From Pseudoalteromonas rubra (lineage in GTDB: Bacteria; Pseudomonadota; Gammaproteobacteria; Enterobacterales; Alteromonadaceae), in the NCBI RefSeq assembly GCF_000238295.3, contig NZ_AHCD03000035.1, forward strand, positions 310,001-374,000: a stretch of 64,000 nt of DNA. Reading direction: 5' to 3'. This document shows, in pieces, positions 9,290 to 19,800 of this stretch. Position 1 is the first letter of the stretch. Every line of letters starts with the position of its first letter. Below the pieces are notes generated by a model. That model saw nothing but the letters and a program-made list of their open reading frames with translations, ran no database searches and was not told the origin of the DNA. The position numbers and the translations under genes are program-made.

Positions 9290-9769
9290 CTAGGGTGCAC
9301 AAGGTTTTATCACTTCACCTTGCTCCCCTTTTACTTCTTCCATTACAACATAGGTGCGACTTTCACTAATACTGGGTAATTTTAAAAGTATCTCACCTAA
9401 AACGCCGCGATACTCGGACATATCCGTTACTCGGGTTTTTAACAGGTAGTCAAAATTACCAGACACAAGGTGACATTCAATAATTTCATCATGTTGTTTG
9501 ACCGCCTGATTAAACTGATCGAACACATCTGGCGAATTTTTATTTACTGTGACCTCAACGAATACCAACAAGCCCTGACCTAGTTTCACCGGGTCAACAA
9601 CGGCCTTATAACCTTTTATATAGCCTTCGCGTTCGAGTTTTTTTACCCGCTCCAGACAAGGTGTAGCGCTCAGTCCTATTCGTCTTGCCAATTCTACATT
9701 AGAAATTCGTCCGTCTTTTTGCAGTTCAACTAAAATCTTTCTATCGGTTCTGTCTAACTGAGTATGCAT
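9290..9769 (-). CDS. lrp: Leucine-responsive regulatory protein Lrp
   Basis: A global feast/famine transcription factor of 159 residues. The N-terminal winged helix-turn-helix (DRTDRKILVELQKDGRISNV, then ELARRIGLSATPCLERVKKL) matches E. coli Lrp closely, and the C-terminal RAM effector domain contains the ECHLVSGNFDYLLKTRV strand pair. It lies between ftsK and a divergent alanine dehydrogenase gene. Lrp-family regulators next to ald genes commonly control them, so autoregulation and control of ald from the 139-bp intergenic region is likely but inferred. Confidence 0.95.
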   Translation of the reverse strand: MHTQLDRTDRKILVELQKDGRISNVELARRIGLSATPCLERVKKLEREGYIKGYKAVVDPVKLGQGLLVFVEVTVNKNSPDVFDQFNQAVKQHDEIIECHLVSGNFDYLLKTRVTDMSEYRGVLGEILLKLPSISESRTYVVMEEVKGEQGEVIKPCAP

Positions 9770-9837
9770 GATCAGTTTTATATCCTGAATATTTACTTAA
9801 TACAGTGTTATCAACTATTCATTATACTAAAAAAGGT

Positions 9838-9866
9838 AGGACATACTAGCAAACCATATCTATAAT
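9838..9866 (+). promoter_or_regulatory. Candidate sigma-70 promoter of ald
   Basis: A perfect -10 box TATAAT (9861-9866) lies 17 bases after AGGACA (9838-9843), which matches TTGACA at four positions. Predicted initiation is near 9873, about 36 bases before the ald start codon. The AT-rich flank between lrp and ald would be a natural place for Lrp binding. Confidence 0.5.
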
Positions 9867-9908
9867 GGTCGAAAATTTTTACCCCGTTCTTAATTGAGGC
9901 GAATTGTT

Positions 9909-11030
9909 ATGATTATTGGTGTACCTAAAGAGATAAAAAACCACGAGTACCGTGTTGGTATGGTTCCAGCGAGTGTTCGTGAACTGATTAATCACGGCCA
10001 CCAGGTAATAGTTGAAACAAATGCAGGTATCGGTATTGGTTTCACTGACGAAGATTACATTCAGGTTGGTGCTGAAATCCGTGACACAGCGGCACAGGTT
10101 TTCGAACAAGCTGACATGATCGTTAAAGTAAAAGAGCCACAGGCTGTTGAACGCGCAATGCTACGTGAAGACCAAATTCTATTCACTTACTTGCACCTTG
10201 CACCTGATTTGCCTCAGACAGAAGATCTGGTTAAGAGCGGCGCAATCTGTATCGCATACGAAACTGTTACTGACAACCGTGGTGGTTTACCACTATTGGC
10301 ACCTATGTCAGAAGTTGCTGGTCGTATGTCAATCCAGGCGGGTGCGCAGGCACTTGAAAAGTCAAACCTGGGTCGCGGCATGCTTTTGGGTGGCGTACCA
10401 GGTGTTGAACCAGCGAAAGTCGTTGTGATCGGTGGTGGTATGGTTGGCCGTAACGCAGCACAAATGGCTGTTGGTATGGGTGCTGACGTAACAATCCTTG
10501 ACCGTAACATCGACGTTCTGCGTAGCCTAAACGCACAGTTTGGCAGCCAGGCTAAAGTTATCTACTCAACAGTTGATGCGCTAGAGAAGCACGTTGTTGA
10601 AGCAGACCTAGTGATCGGTGGTGTTCTAATCCCAGGTGCAGCTGCTCCTAAACTAGTTACAGCTGAACACATCAAAGCAATGAAGCCTGGTGCAGCAATC
10701 GTTGACGTTGCTATCGACCAGGGTGGTTGTATCGCAACTTCCAAAGCAACAACACACGCAGAGCCAACTTACATCGTTGATGATGTTGTTCACTACTGTG
10801 TAGCAAACATGCCAGGCGCAGTACCACGCACTTCTACTTTCGCGTTGAACAATGCAACACTGCCTTACATCATCAAGCTTGCAAACCAGGGCTACAAAGA
10901 GGCGCTATTGTCTGACGAGCACTTCCTGAATGGTCTGAACGTGATTAAAGGCCAGATCACATGTAAAGAAGTTGCTGAAGGCTTTAACATGGAATACGTT
11001 GAAGCACGTACAGCGCTTGCCAACGCATAA
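9909..11030 (+). CDS. ald: Alanine dehydrogenase
   Basis: NAD-dependent interconversion of L-alanine with pyruvate and ammonia. It has 373 residues, the normal family length. The N-terminal MIIGVPKEIKNHEYRVGMVP and a Rossmann segment VVVIGGGMVGRNAAQMAVG (about residues 170-188) are diagnostic; KVKEP and the active-site His in LFTYLHLAP are present. The start at 9909 is supported by GAGG nine bases upstream; a TTG five codons earlier is not. The gene uses markedly GT-rich preferred codons, suggesting high expression. It is transcribed away from lrp and ends in a terminator at 11050-11075. Confidence 0.97.
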   Translation: MIIGVPKEIKNHEYRVGMVPASVRELINHGHQVIVETNAGIGIGFTDEDYIQVGAEIRDTAAQVFEQADMIVKVKEPQAVERAMLREDQILFTYLHLAPDLPQTEDLVKSGAICIAYETVTDNRGGLPLLAPMSEVAGRMSIQAGAQALEKSNLGRGMLLGGVPGVEPAKVVVIGGGMVGRNAAQMAVGMGADVTILDRNIDVLRSLNAQFGSQAKVIYSTVDALEKHVVEADLVIGGVLIPGAAAPKLVTAEHIKAMKPGAAIVDVAIDQGGCIATSKATTHAEPTYIVDDVVHYCVANMPGAVPRTSTFALNNATLPYIIKLANQGYKEALLSDEHFLNGLNVIKGQITCKEVAEGFNMEYVEARTALANA

Positions 11031-11049
11031 TTAAACACTTTGTGTTTAC

Positions 11050-11075
11050 AAAGCCTCGCTTATGCGGGGCTTTTT
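11050..11075 (+). terminator. Rho-independent terminator of ald
   Basis: AAAGCCTCGC (11050-11059) pairs with GCGGGGCTTT (11064-11073) with one G-T pair, a 4-base loop and a T run after the stem, about 20 bases past the ald stop codon. Confidence 0.88.
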
Positions 11076-11166
11076 GCTTTTTGTACGCCAGACTCGAAGA
11101 GAGTTGCCTGCACCGCTTTTTATTGTCTATCTTTTTATAATAGTCAGGTAGTAAAGGTAGCGTTGC

Positions 11167-12003
11167 ATGGCCATATCTCTCACCCAGCAAGAAAAACTCA
11201 TTTTAAAAACGGTCAATATTCCGCCAAGACCACAGGCACTGTTGCAGTTTTCAGAAGAAGCTAAGCTCCCGGAACCCAACATCACTAAAATTTCAGACAT
11301 ATTGCAAAGCGATGTGGCGATCAGTGCTGCTATTTTGCAGGTAGTGAATTCAGCTGCCTTTCGCCGCAGCCGCGAAATTGACTCCATTGAACAAGCAGTC
11401 ATGATACTGGGTTTAAAGCGGCTTATTCCGCTAGTTAAAGCGGTGGCTTTGAAGTCTTCTGTTGATTTACCTGCTGCACTAAGCGATTTCTGGGAAACGC
11501 AGTCCGATATTGGTCAACACGCTTCTCTCATTTGTAACCGCCTTAACCGGCCTGCGCTGGCAAATCACGCCTACATGCTTGGTTTATTTCATGGCGTTGG
11601 GATCCCCATTTTGTGCCAGCACTTTGATGACTATCAAAACGTACTGGATAAAGCGCAGACAGACGGCTGGACCGAAGCCAGTCAATTTGAGTTTGCCCGC
11701 TACCACACTAGCCATGGCACTATAGGCGCGTTACTCGCTCAACAGTGGCGCCTGCCAAAGATCGTGATTAACGTTATTTACTACCAACATGACGTAGACG
11801 GTATTCTCACGTCCGGGGAGTTGGATAACATTGGTAATGACTTGCTGTCGATTTTAAAAATTGCCCGCCATAAAACCTATTTAGCTACAACCCCAGTAAG
11901 TGAACAAAATCCGGAGTGGCAAGTAATCAAAGACGATGTCATGGATTATCTGGATATTTCTGACGAAGAGCTCGACGAGTTGTGGGGTGAATCATCAGAA
12001 TAG
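11167..12003 (+). CDS. HDOD domain signalling protein
   Basis: A 278-residue cytoplasmic protein. Residues 15-210 form an HDOD domain: the opening IPPRPQALLQFSE, the DVAISAAILQVVNSAAF helix and IEQAVMILGLKRLIPLVKAV are typical, and the metal-binding His/Asp pairs of true HD phosphodiesterases are not preserved. HDOD proteins act as non-catalytic signalling modules linked to chemotaxis, motility or stress control. The tail is acidic (EELDELWGESSE). It stands before a chemoreceptor and a PilZ-like protein on the same strand, which suggests a shared signalling theme, but the gaps exceed 100 bp. The partner is unknown. Confidence 0.85.
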   Translation: MAISLTQQEKLILKTVNIPPRPQALLQFSEEAKLPEPNITKISDILQSDVAISAAILQVVNSAAFRRSREIDSIEQAVMILGLKRLIPLVKAVALKSSVDLPAALSDFWETQSDIGQHASLICNRLNRPALANHAYMLGLFHGVGIPILCQHFDDYQNVLDKAQTDGWTEASQFEFARYHTSHGTIGALLAQQWRLPKIVINVIYYQHDVDGILTSGELDNIGNDLLSILKIARHKTYLATTPVSEQNPEWQVIKDDVMDYLDISDEELDELWGESSE

Positions 12004-12169
12004 AGATACTCCACGCCCAGCACCTACAAATAAGAACACGATAGGCCGAGATAATTAACCACAGCAGATCCGCTTATAACTAATAAAAACTGTATTTAAA
12101 TGCCTAAATAATTGAAAGTTTCCCTCAATGATTTACCTTTATAAAGGGAAGCAGTTAGGAGATATGCCT

Positions 12170-14038
12170 GTGAAGTTCAAATTTAAGGTAATAGCCGTCT
12201 CAGCCTCAGTGCTCTTTCTGGCCCTGTTATTACTATCACTTAAACAGTATTTTTTACTGAAAGATAATTTACAACAACAAGTCAATGATAGTGTAGGAGA
12301 AATCATTCAGGGGATCAGTAACACTGTGACCTCGCAGATGCAAGGTGCCATTGATTTGGCAGTATTGACCACTGGACTGGTCGAACAAAGCGACTCACTT
12401 AAACAAGCCCTGCCCTTGATCTCACAACCCAAATTAAAAGAAACATTTCTGTTGATTGGCTATGGCGAAGACGCGACCGGCAACTATGTTGCAAGCGATC
12501 CAGGATGGGATCCCGGACCAACCTGGGACCCAAGGGTGCGGCCATGGTTCGCCGGCGCTAAACAAGCTAATCAATTGATAGTGACAGCACCTTATGCCGA
12601 TTCAGTGAGTAAAGAAATTGTGGTATCTGTTGGCACACCCGTTAAGAAAGGCGGCCGTTTCCATGGCGCTATCTTCTTTGATGTCAGCCTCGCCAAACTC
12701 GGTAATATGATCAATTCTTTCGAACTATTTGATTCTGGTTTTGCGTTTATGGTGAGTAAAGATGGCACCATTATTTCGCACCCCGATACCGAGTTAAACG
12801 GTCAGCAAGCAAGTCAATTTTTAGGCCGGACCCAGGTGTCTCAAACGGTGCAAGAAATTATGATGAATAACCGCACCTATTTGATCACCTTTAAGGACGT
12901 CGAAGGTTTGGATTGGTATGTGGGTGTCGCGCTCGAAAAAGACAAAGTATTTGCTGCTGTCGATACGATGGCTCAGGACGCCACTTTATTTTCACTCATC
13001 GCAGTGATTGCGGCCGTTGTTGTATTGTCATTGGTCATTAACTTGCTCCTTAAGCCCCTTGAAGACATCAATGTGGCGATGGCTAATATAGCCCAGGGAC
13101 ACGCAGATCTGACTGTTCGTCTTGAGGCATCTAACGAACCCGAATTTGCGTCACTGGCTGAAAACTTCAACCGCTTTACTTCCCGCTTGCAAACGCTCAT
13201 TGCTGATATTCAACAACTTGGACATGAAGTATTAGAAGATGCCCGGCAGACGTCTACCGGGGCCAATCAGGCCACCATGGCCATTGAGCAACAACTCAAT
13301 GCCCTCAATACTTTAACGACTGCCACAGCGAACATGTCAAGCACAGAACAACAAGTTGCAAACACAGCACAACAGGCAGCCGACGCCATTCAGAACACCG
13401 ACAACCTCGCCAGCAATGGAGAAACCATAGTTGCAGAATCAACCGACGCCATTACGGATTTGTCTGTGCAAATCAAACGCGCTGTGGATGTTGTCGCTGA
13501 ACTCGAAGTATCGTCCTCAGGCATAGAGCAGATATTATCTGTTATCAACGGGATTGCTGAGCAAACCAACCTGTTAGCACTAAACGCTGCAATTGAAGCC
13601 GCACGGGCTGGCGAATCTGGTCGCGGTTTTGCGGTAGTTGCCGATGAAGTCAGAACCCTGGCACAACGTACACAAGAAGCAACAACCGAAATTAAAGCCA
13701 TGATAGATCAGCTGCAAAGCGGTGCTCAAAGTGCGGTTGGTGTTATGAATCAAAGTCAGACCATAGTGGAAAAGTCGGTCAGCAAAGCTAATGACACCCG
13801 GGAGGCACTGGATGCAATCCGACAGTCTATTGCCAGCATTGTCGATTTAAATGTCAGCATCGCCAATATGATCAGTGAGCAGAAACACGTAGTAGAAGAA
13901 GTTAATCATAATGCTTCGCAGATCCGTAACCTGTCTGACACTGTATTTGATGAAGCCAAAGCAGTTGACCACACAATGCAATCTCAGGTAGAAAAAATTG
14001 CTAAGCAGGAAGACATGTTAGAACAGTTCAGGGTGTAA
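12170..14038 (+). CDS. Methyl-accepting chemotaxis protein with dCache sensor
   Basis: A transmembrane chemoreceptor of about 622 residues. One N-terminal membrane helix is followed by a periplasmic region of about 240 residues resembling a double-Cache ligand-binding domain (WDPRVRPWFAGAKQ, then TAPYADSVSKEIVVSVGTPV), a second membrane helix (IAVIAAVVVLSLVINLLL), HAMP, and the methylation/signalling helices. The hairpin tip EQTNLLALNAAIEAARAGE that contacts CheA/CheW is intact. Dual-Cache receptors usually bind amino acids or organic acids; the ligand here is unknown. Start choice: AGGAG at 12157-12161 fits GTG at 12170 (8 bases), while ATGs at 12164 and 12128 are too close or lack a site. 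Confidence 0.93.
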   Translation: MKFKFKVIAVSASVLFLALLLLSLKQYFLLKDNLQQQVNDSVGEIIQGISNTVTSQMQGAIDLAVLTTGLVEQSDSLKQALPLISQPKLKETFLLIGYGEDATGNYVASDPGWDPGPTWDPRVRPWFAGAKQANQLIVTAPYADSVSKEIVVSVGTPVKKGGRFHGAIFFDVSLAKLGNMINSFELFDSGFAFMVSKDGTIISHPDTELNGQQASQFLGRTQVSQTVQEIMMNNRTYLITFKDVEGLDWYVGVALEKDKVFAAVDTMAQDATLFSLIAVIAAVVVLSLVINLLLKPLEDINVAMANIAQGHADLTVRLEASNEPEFASLAENFNRFTSRLQTLIADIQQLGHEVLEDARQTSTGANQATMAIEQQLNALNTLTTATANMSSTEQQVANTAQQAADAIQNTDNLASNGETIVAESTDAITDLSVQIKRAVDVVAELEVSSSGIEQILSVINGIAEQTNLLALNAAIEAARAGESGRGFAVVADEVRTLAQRTQEATTEIKAMIDQLQSGAQSAVGVMNQSQTIVEKSVSKANDTREALDAIRQSIASIVDLNVSIANMISEQKHVVEEVNHNASQIRNLSDTVFDEAKAVDHTMQSQVEKIAKQEDMLEQFRV

Positions 14039-14053
14039 ACTTGCCACTGAGTA

Positions 14054-14086
14054 ATACTAGCGAGTGAGGTTAAAACTCGCTAGTAT
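14054..14086. repeat. Perfect 12-bp inverted repeat between MCP and PilZ-like genes
   Basis: ATACTAGCGAGT (14054-14065) and ACTCGCTAGTAT (14075-14086) are exact complements separated by nine bases. No T run follows on the plus strand, so it is not a standard terminator. It may be a Rho-independent-like or processing hairpin, or a protein site. Confidence 0.7.
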
Positions 14087-14122
14087 ATGGATATAAAGAC
14101 AGTATAAGTAGCATTTCGGCAT

Positions 14123-14716
14123 ATGCATAGCGACCTTAAAGACACTTTCGAGCAATATTTTCAGATTGCCGAGTCCAACCAGATTAACCTGTACCCTGTT
14201 GACGCCAATATGGTGCCCAAAAGTCAGGCTCAACTAGAAGCTGCCATTCCACCTCTGTTCAGGCTAGCAAACGAAATTAATGAACTGGACCTAAATGCAC
14301 TGAGGCCACTGCGAAACCTGGGTGATATTGCCAGCGACTTGGCTGCGTATCTGCAAGCCCAGTCACGTAAAATCGACCTGATCATGAGTCATATTCTGGC
14401 CACGGAACAACCTGAGGATGAACTACTCAGATGTGACAGCTATGGTGGTGGTGGCATCACAGCTACACTTGAACAAGACTATAGCCTTGGCCAGGACTTC
14501 AGAACCAAAGTGTTCTTACAACACGAAGCCAGCGCCATATTTTGTTATGCCCAGGTAATAGATAAAGAAGCGCTTGATTCGGGCTTCCGTTATACCCTGG
14601 CCTTCACTCAAATTCGCGATAATGATCAGGAACTGTTGGTCCGCGCCAGCTTGCATGCCCAAACCCGGCAGTTAAAAAAGCGTCAGTCACCTGACGAAAA
14701 TGAACAAAATAGCTGA
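14123..14716 (+). CDS. PilZ-like domain protein
   Basis: A 197-residue cytoplasmic protein. Residues 1-90 are helical with no clear family. The C-terminal half resembles a divergent PilZ barrel: CDSYGGGGITATLEQDY stands where canonical PilZ has the (D/N)xSxxG loop, followed by alternating strands (FRTKVFLQHEA, IFCYAQVID, YTLAFTQI). The arginine pair (RxxxR) that grips cyclic di-GMP in true PilZ domains is not evident, so nucleotide binding is doubtful. The ATG at 14123 has a poor ribosome binding site. The gene is bracketed by two hairpins (14054-14086 and 14713-14731). An adaptor or motility role is a guess. Confidence 0.6.
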   Translation: MHSDLKDTFEQYFQIAESNQINLYPVDANMVPKSQAQLEAAIPPLFRLANEINELDLNALRPLRNLGDIASDLAAYLQAQSRKIDLIMSHILATEQPEDELLRCDSYGGGGITATLEQDYSLGQDFRTKVFLQHEASAIFCYAQVIDKEALDSGFRYTLAFTQIRDNDQELLVRASLHAQTRQLKKRQSPDENEQNS

Positions 14717-14731
14717 CAGCTAAGCTGTCAG
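14713..14731 (+). terminator. Hairpin overlapping the PilZ-like stop codon
   Basis: CTGACAGC (14713-14720) and GCTGTCAG (14724-14731) form an 8-bp stem with a TAA loop. The stop codon TGA (14714-14716) lies in the left arm. The bases after it are not T-rich, so termination is possible but weak; protection of the 3' end is an alternative. Confidence 0.5.
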
Positions 14732-14770
14732 TGCTAAACTAGTCGTCTACTATTTTTGATTGATTACACC

Positions 14771-15814
14771 ATGAGTTTTACACTTTTACCCGAGTGGGCA
14801 ACACAAGATGCCGTGATGCTTACCTGGCCACATCAAAATACTGACTGGGCAGACATATTACCCCAGGTTGAACCCGTTTATATCGCTTTGTGTCAGCAGA
14901 TCTCTCAAGTTGAGAAGGTCGTCATCGTAGCGCACAATGCCGAGCTAAAAGCACATATAGAACAAAAACTCACAGCAGCCGATGTCGACATGACACAAAT
15001 CGTGTTCGTGGTTGCGCCCTGTAACGATACATGGGCCCGTGATCATGGACCACTGACTACGCAAGATGCGTCAGGTCGAATCTCCGTAAAAGACTTCACC
15101 TTTAATGGTTGGGGTAACAAGTTTGCAGCTGAGCTTGATAATCAGATTAACGCGCACCTGCACGCTCAGGTGGTTAACCCCCAAAACCACTATGAAGCTA
15201 TCGAACTGGTGCTTGAAGGCGGTGGGATTGAAATCGACGAAGCAGGCACTTTGTTAACCACGTCTGAGTGCTTGCTTAACCCAAATCGTAATCCGCACCT
15301 GACTAAAACCGAGCTAGAGCAAAAACTGAGCGAGATTTTAGGTGCCAAACAGTTTCTCTGGTTAGACCATGGCTTCCTGGCCGGTGATGATACCGACAGT
15401 CACATTGATACGCTGGTCCGCTTTGCGCCTAATAATACGCTGATATACGTCAGCTGCGACGATCCAAAAGATGCGCATTATGAAGCCCTCAGCGCGATGG
15501 AGACACAACTGAAGTCATTCCGTACGCCACAAGGCCAGCCATATAACCTGGTCGCCCTGCCCTGGCCTAAAGCCGTATTCAATGATGAAGGCGACCGTTT
15601 GCCGGCCACCTATGCAAATTATCTGATCATCAATGATACCGTTTTGATGCCGCTCTACGGCGATGACAACGACGCCCGCGCACTGACTCAATTGCAAAGC
15701 GCACATCCGGAGCGTACCGTCATTGGCATTGACTGCCTGCCTATTATTCATCAGTTTGGCAGCCTCCACTGTATCACTATGCAGCTACCCGCCGGATTTT
15801 TAAAACAGGACTAA
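14771..15814 (+). CDS. aguA: Agmatine deiminase
   Basis: Hydrolyses agmatine to N-carbamoylputrescine and ammonia, the first step of the arginine-decarboxylase route to putrescine. It is a 347-residue member of the guanidino-modifying (PAD-type) family. Visible signatures are WARDHGP (about residue 93), LEGGGIEID (the Glu/Asp site), the catalytic His in DSHIDTLVRF, and the nucleophile Cys in FGSLHCITMQLP close to the C-terminus. The start at 14771 is preferred over a TTG five codons earlier because MSFTLLPEW is the usual N-terminus. It is followed after 5 bp by aguB, so the two are co-transcribed. Confidence 0.96.
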   Translation: MSFTLLPEWATQDAVMLTWPHQNTDWADILPQVEPVYIALCQQISQVEKVVIVAHNAELKAHIEQKLTAADVDMTQIVFVVAPCNDTWARDHGPLTTQDASGRISVKDFTFNGWGNKFAAELDNQINAHLHAQVVNPQNHYEAIELVLEGGGIEIDEAGTLLTTSECLLNPNRNPHLTKTELEQKLSEILGAKQFLWLDHGFLAGDDTDSHIDTLVRFAPNNTLIYVSCDDPKDAHYEALSAMETQLKSFRTPQGQPYNLVALPWPKAVFNDEGDRLPATYANYLIINDTVLMPLYGDDNDARALTQLQSAHPERTVIGIDCLPIIHQFGSLHCITMQLPAGFLKQD

Positions 15815-15819
15815 TTTTA

Positions 15820-16710
15820 ATGAGTAACAACACGTTGAAAGTCGCACTGGTTCAGCACAGTAATAGCGCCGATTTACAAAACAACCTGGATAAGTCCATT
15901 GCCGGGATCCGCGATGCAGCGGCTCAGGGCGCGAAACTCGTGGTATTACAAGAGCTGCACCGCAGCCTGTATTTTTGTCAGACTGAAGACACTGACCTGT
16001 TTGACCTGGCTGAGACTATTCCGGGCCCAAGCACCGATGTATTTTGTCAGCTCGCCAAAGAGCTGAACCTGGTAATTGTCGCTTCGCTTTTCGAAAAACG
16101 TGCAACCGGCTTGTATCACAATACAGCTGTTGTCTTTGAAGCCAATGGCAGCATTGCCGGTCAGTATCGAAAAATGCACATTCCTGACGATCCGGGCTTT
16201 TATGAAAAATTCTATTTTACACCTGGCGACATGGGCTTTACGCCTATCCAAACCTCAGTAGGTAAACTGGGTGTATTGGTATGTTGGGATCAATGGTTCC
16301 CGGAAGGTGCACGCTTAATGGCCATGGCCGGTGCTGATATGCTGATTTACCCGACGGCAATAGGATGGGACCCTCGCGACGAGCAGGACGAACAAATTCG
16401 TCAACGCGATGCCTGGATGATCGCACAGCGCGCCCATGCCGTATCAAATGGCCTGCCCGTTTTAAGTGTGAACCGTGTTGGCCACGAAGCCGACCCAAGT
16501 GGCCAAAGTGAAGGTATCCAGTTCTGGGGTAACTCCTTTGTCGCGGGACCACAGGGCGAACTACTGGCACATGGCAGCGAATCTGAAGAACAACTTTTGG
16601 TGGTTGAACTTGATCAGAGCCGCAGTGAGTCCGTCAGACGAATTTGGCCATACCTGAGAGATCGTCGTATCGACCATTATCAGGATCTGTGCAAAATTTA
16701 CCGGGATTAA
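15820..16710 (+). CDS. aguB: N-carbamoylputrescine amidase
   Basis: A nitrilase-superfamily enzyme that converts N-carbamoylputrescine to putrescine, CO2 and ammonia. It has 296 residues, the usual length. The catalytic triad is visible: Glu in VVLQELHRSLYF (about residue 45), Lys in YRKMHIPDDPGFYEK (about 113), and Cys in VLVCWDQWFPEGAR (about 150). The sequence is very close to plant and pseudomonad AguB types. It pairs with the upstream agmatine deiminase, giving a complete agmatine-to-putrescine module; arginine decarboxylase is not in the window. Confidence 0.96.
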   Translation: MSNNTLKVALVQHSNSADLQNNLDKSIAGIRDAAAQGAKLVVLQELHRSLYFCQTEDTDLFDLAETIPGPSTDVFCQLAKELNLVIVASLFEKRATGLYHNTAVVFEANGSIAGQYRKMHIPDDPGFYEKFYFTPGDMGFTPIQTSVGKLGVLVCWDQWFPEGARLMAMAGADMLIYPTAIGWDPRDEQDEQIRQRDAWMIAQRAHAVSNGLPVLSVNRVGHEADPSGQSEGIQFWGNSFVAGPQGELLAHGSESEEQLLVVELDQSRSESVRRIWPYLRDRRIDHYQDLCKIYRD

Positions 16711-16826
16711 CCCCATCCCATTGCGGCCTCGGCTTAACGTCAGGCCGCTTTGCTCTATTATCGCTAAGCGCGAGTCGAATTACATTAAGTGCAATAAAAA
16801 CAACATGCAGTAACAGGAGTATATGA

Positions 16827-19800
16827 ATGGCAACAGCGCAGTGGAACAAACTTCCCTGGGTCAAATCACAAAAGGATAAAATCCATTGGGGCCAGCTGGT
16901 CGGTAGCAGTATGTCCATTGCCATCAGTGAAGGCGTCAGGCAGCATGATGCACTGGTTGTGGTGGTGACACCTGACACGCCAAGCGCATTACGCCTTGAG
17001 ACTGAGTTAGGTTACTTACTGGGTGAGGACAAAGTTCATGTTTTCCCCGACTGGGAAACCTTACCCTATGATCACTTTTCACCTCATCAGGATATCATTT
17101 CGCAGCGCCTTGCCAGCCTGAATTCCCTGCGTCATCAGCATCAGGGCGTATTATTACTGCCTGTGTCCACGTTAATGTTGCGGACTGCACCACCTGAATT
17201 TATTTATGGTAATGCCTTACAGTTCAAGGTCGGCGACTCTCTGGATGCACAAAAGCTCAAAGAAACGCTGGCTCAGGCCGGATACCGTAACGTACAGCAG
17301 GTGATGGAGCATGGCGAATTTGCTGTCAGAGGCTCTATTATCGACCTGTTCCCAATGGGCAGCACCACGCCATTCCGACTCGACTTTTTCGATGATGAAC
17401 TGGACAGCATTCGACTCTTTGATATTGAGACGCAGCGCTCCAGCGAACAAATAAAGTCCATCGATTTATTACCCGCACACGAATTCCCAACCAACGACGA
17501 AGACATTGAACGTTTTCGCATTGCGTATCGGGAAACCTTTGGTGCGAGTAGCGAACAAGATTCCATTTATATGCAGGTAACCCGGGGCAACTGGCCTGCC
17601 GGTATTGAGTATTACCTACCGCTATTTTACGAAGAAATTGCAACCATTTTTGATTACCTGCCAGAACAAGCCGTATTTATGCACCTGGGTGACATCGAAC
17701 AGGCAGCCTCCGAGTTCTGGCTAGACGTCAACAATCGCTATGAGAACCGACGGGTTGACCCATTGCGCCCACTGCTGGAGCCAGTGCGCCTTTATCAGAA
17801 CGTCGAAACCCTGTTTGAAGGGTTTTCGCGTTACCCGAGAATTCGCCTGAGTGAAGCTAGCCTGGGCACCAAGGCCGGGCATACCAATCTCAGCGCTCAG
17901 CTGGTGACTGATGTCCGTGTTGACCACAAACAGACTGATCCCTACAAGCCACTGCTGGATTACATTACCGAACAGAAAAAGAATAAAGGCCGGGTGTTAT
18001 TCAGTGTGGAGTCGGATGGTCGCCGCGAATCTCTGATGACCTTACTCAAGCCAAGTGGCCTGAAGCTCAAAGAGTTCGATAATTTTGCAGATTTCGCCGG
18101 TGCGCGCAACGACGTGGGCCTGATCGTCAGTCCGCTTGAGCGCTCTGTCATGCTCGACGGAAACAAGCCTTTAAGTATTCTGACTGAGCAAGAATTGCTG
18201 GGTATTAAAGTGTCACAGCGGCGCCGTCGTAAACACAAATACGATCAAGGCCAGGATGCACTTATACGCAACCTGGCAGAGCTCAAAGAAGGCCAGCCAA
18301 TTGTCCACCTGGACCATGGTGTCGGTCGATACCTTGGCCTGCAGACCATTGATGCCGCGGGTGTTGCCACAGAGTTTGTGACCATCATTTATGCCAATGA
18401 GGCCAAGCTCTATGTGCCCGTATCTGCACTACACATGCTAAGCCGATACTCCGGGGGGGAAGAAGCCTCAGCCCCGCTGCATAAACTCGGCTCTGACGTC
18501 TGGGAAAAAGCCAAACGCCGCGCCGCGGAAAAAGTCCGAGATGTTGCTGCAGAGCTGCTGGACATCTACGCTAAACGTCAAAGCAAGCCGGGTCATTTAT
18601 TCAAACTCGACGGCCAGGCCTATCGCGAATTCAGTGATACCTTCCCGTTTGAAGAAACTGACGATCAACGTAACGCCATTGACGCCGTACTGGGAGATAT
18701 GCAAACCCCACTGGCAATGGATCGCCTGGTGTGTGGTGACGTTGGTTTTGGTAAAACAGAAGTCGCTATGCGTGCGGCCTTTGTGGCGATAAATGACAAC
18801 AAACAAGTTGCCGTGCTGGTGCCCACTACTTTGCTGGCACAGCAGCACTATGAGAACTTCCGCGACCGCTTTGCCTCCTTGCCCATTGAGGTCGGTGTAT
18901 TATCCCGCTTTAACAGCACGAAAGAGCAAAAAGACACCCTCGACAAGCTTGAAAACGGCCAGCTTGATATTGTGATCGGCACCCACAAACTGCTGCAACA
19001 GAGCATCAAGTATAAAGATCTGGGCTTATTGATTGTCGACGAAGAGCACCGCTTCGGGGTAAGACAAAAAGAAAAGATCAAACAGCTACGCGCCGACGTA
19101 GACATACTCACGCTCACAGCAACACCTATTCCACGAACCCTGAATATGGCCATGAGTGGCATGCGCGACCTGTCAATCATTGCAACACCACCCGCAAAAC
19201 GCCTGGCAGTGAAGACCTTTGTGCAGGAGCGCAACGACGAGGTGATCCGCGAAGCCATCCTGCGGGAAATTAAACGCGGCGGTCAGGTGTACTTCTTACA
19301 CAATAATGTCGAAACCATAGATAAAACGGCAGCCGACATTGCCGTACTGGTGCCTGAGGCCAGCATTGCCATCGCCCATGGCCAGATGCGCGAAAAAGAA
19401 CTCGAACAGCTGATGAGTGACTTTTATCATCAGAAACACAATGTGCTGGTGTGTACCACCATCATAGAAACCGGTATCGATATCCCGTCAGCTAATACCA
19501 TCATCATGGACCGTGCCGATAAGCTAGGTCTGGCACAGATGCACCAGTTACGTGGCCGGGTTGGTCGCAGTCACCATCAGGCTTATGCCTACCTGCTGAC
19601 CCGCAACAGCCAGACGCTGACCAAAGATGCCGTAAAACGACTTCAGGCCATTGAATCACTTGAAGACCTCGGCGCCGGCTTTGCCTTGGCGACGCACGAT
19701 TTGGAGATCCGGGGCGCGGGTGAACTACTGGGTGATGAACAGAGCGGTCAGATCCAAACCGTCGGCTTTACCCTCTACATGGAAATGCTTGAGCAGGCTG

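Noticed and set aside
12004..12169. Sigma-28 (flagellar) promoter before the dCache chemoreceptor
   Set aside because: GGCCGAGATAA near 12042 only partly resembles the -10 element and no matching -35 lies at the right distance.
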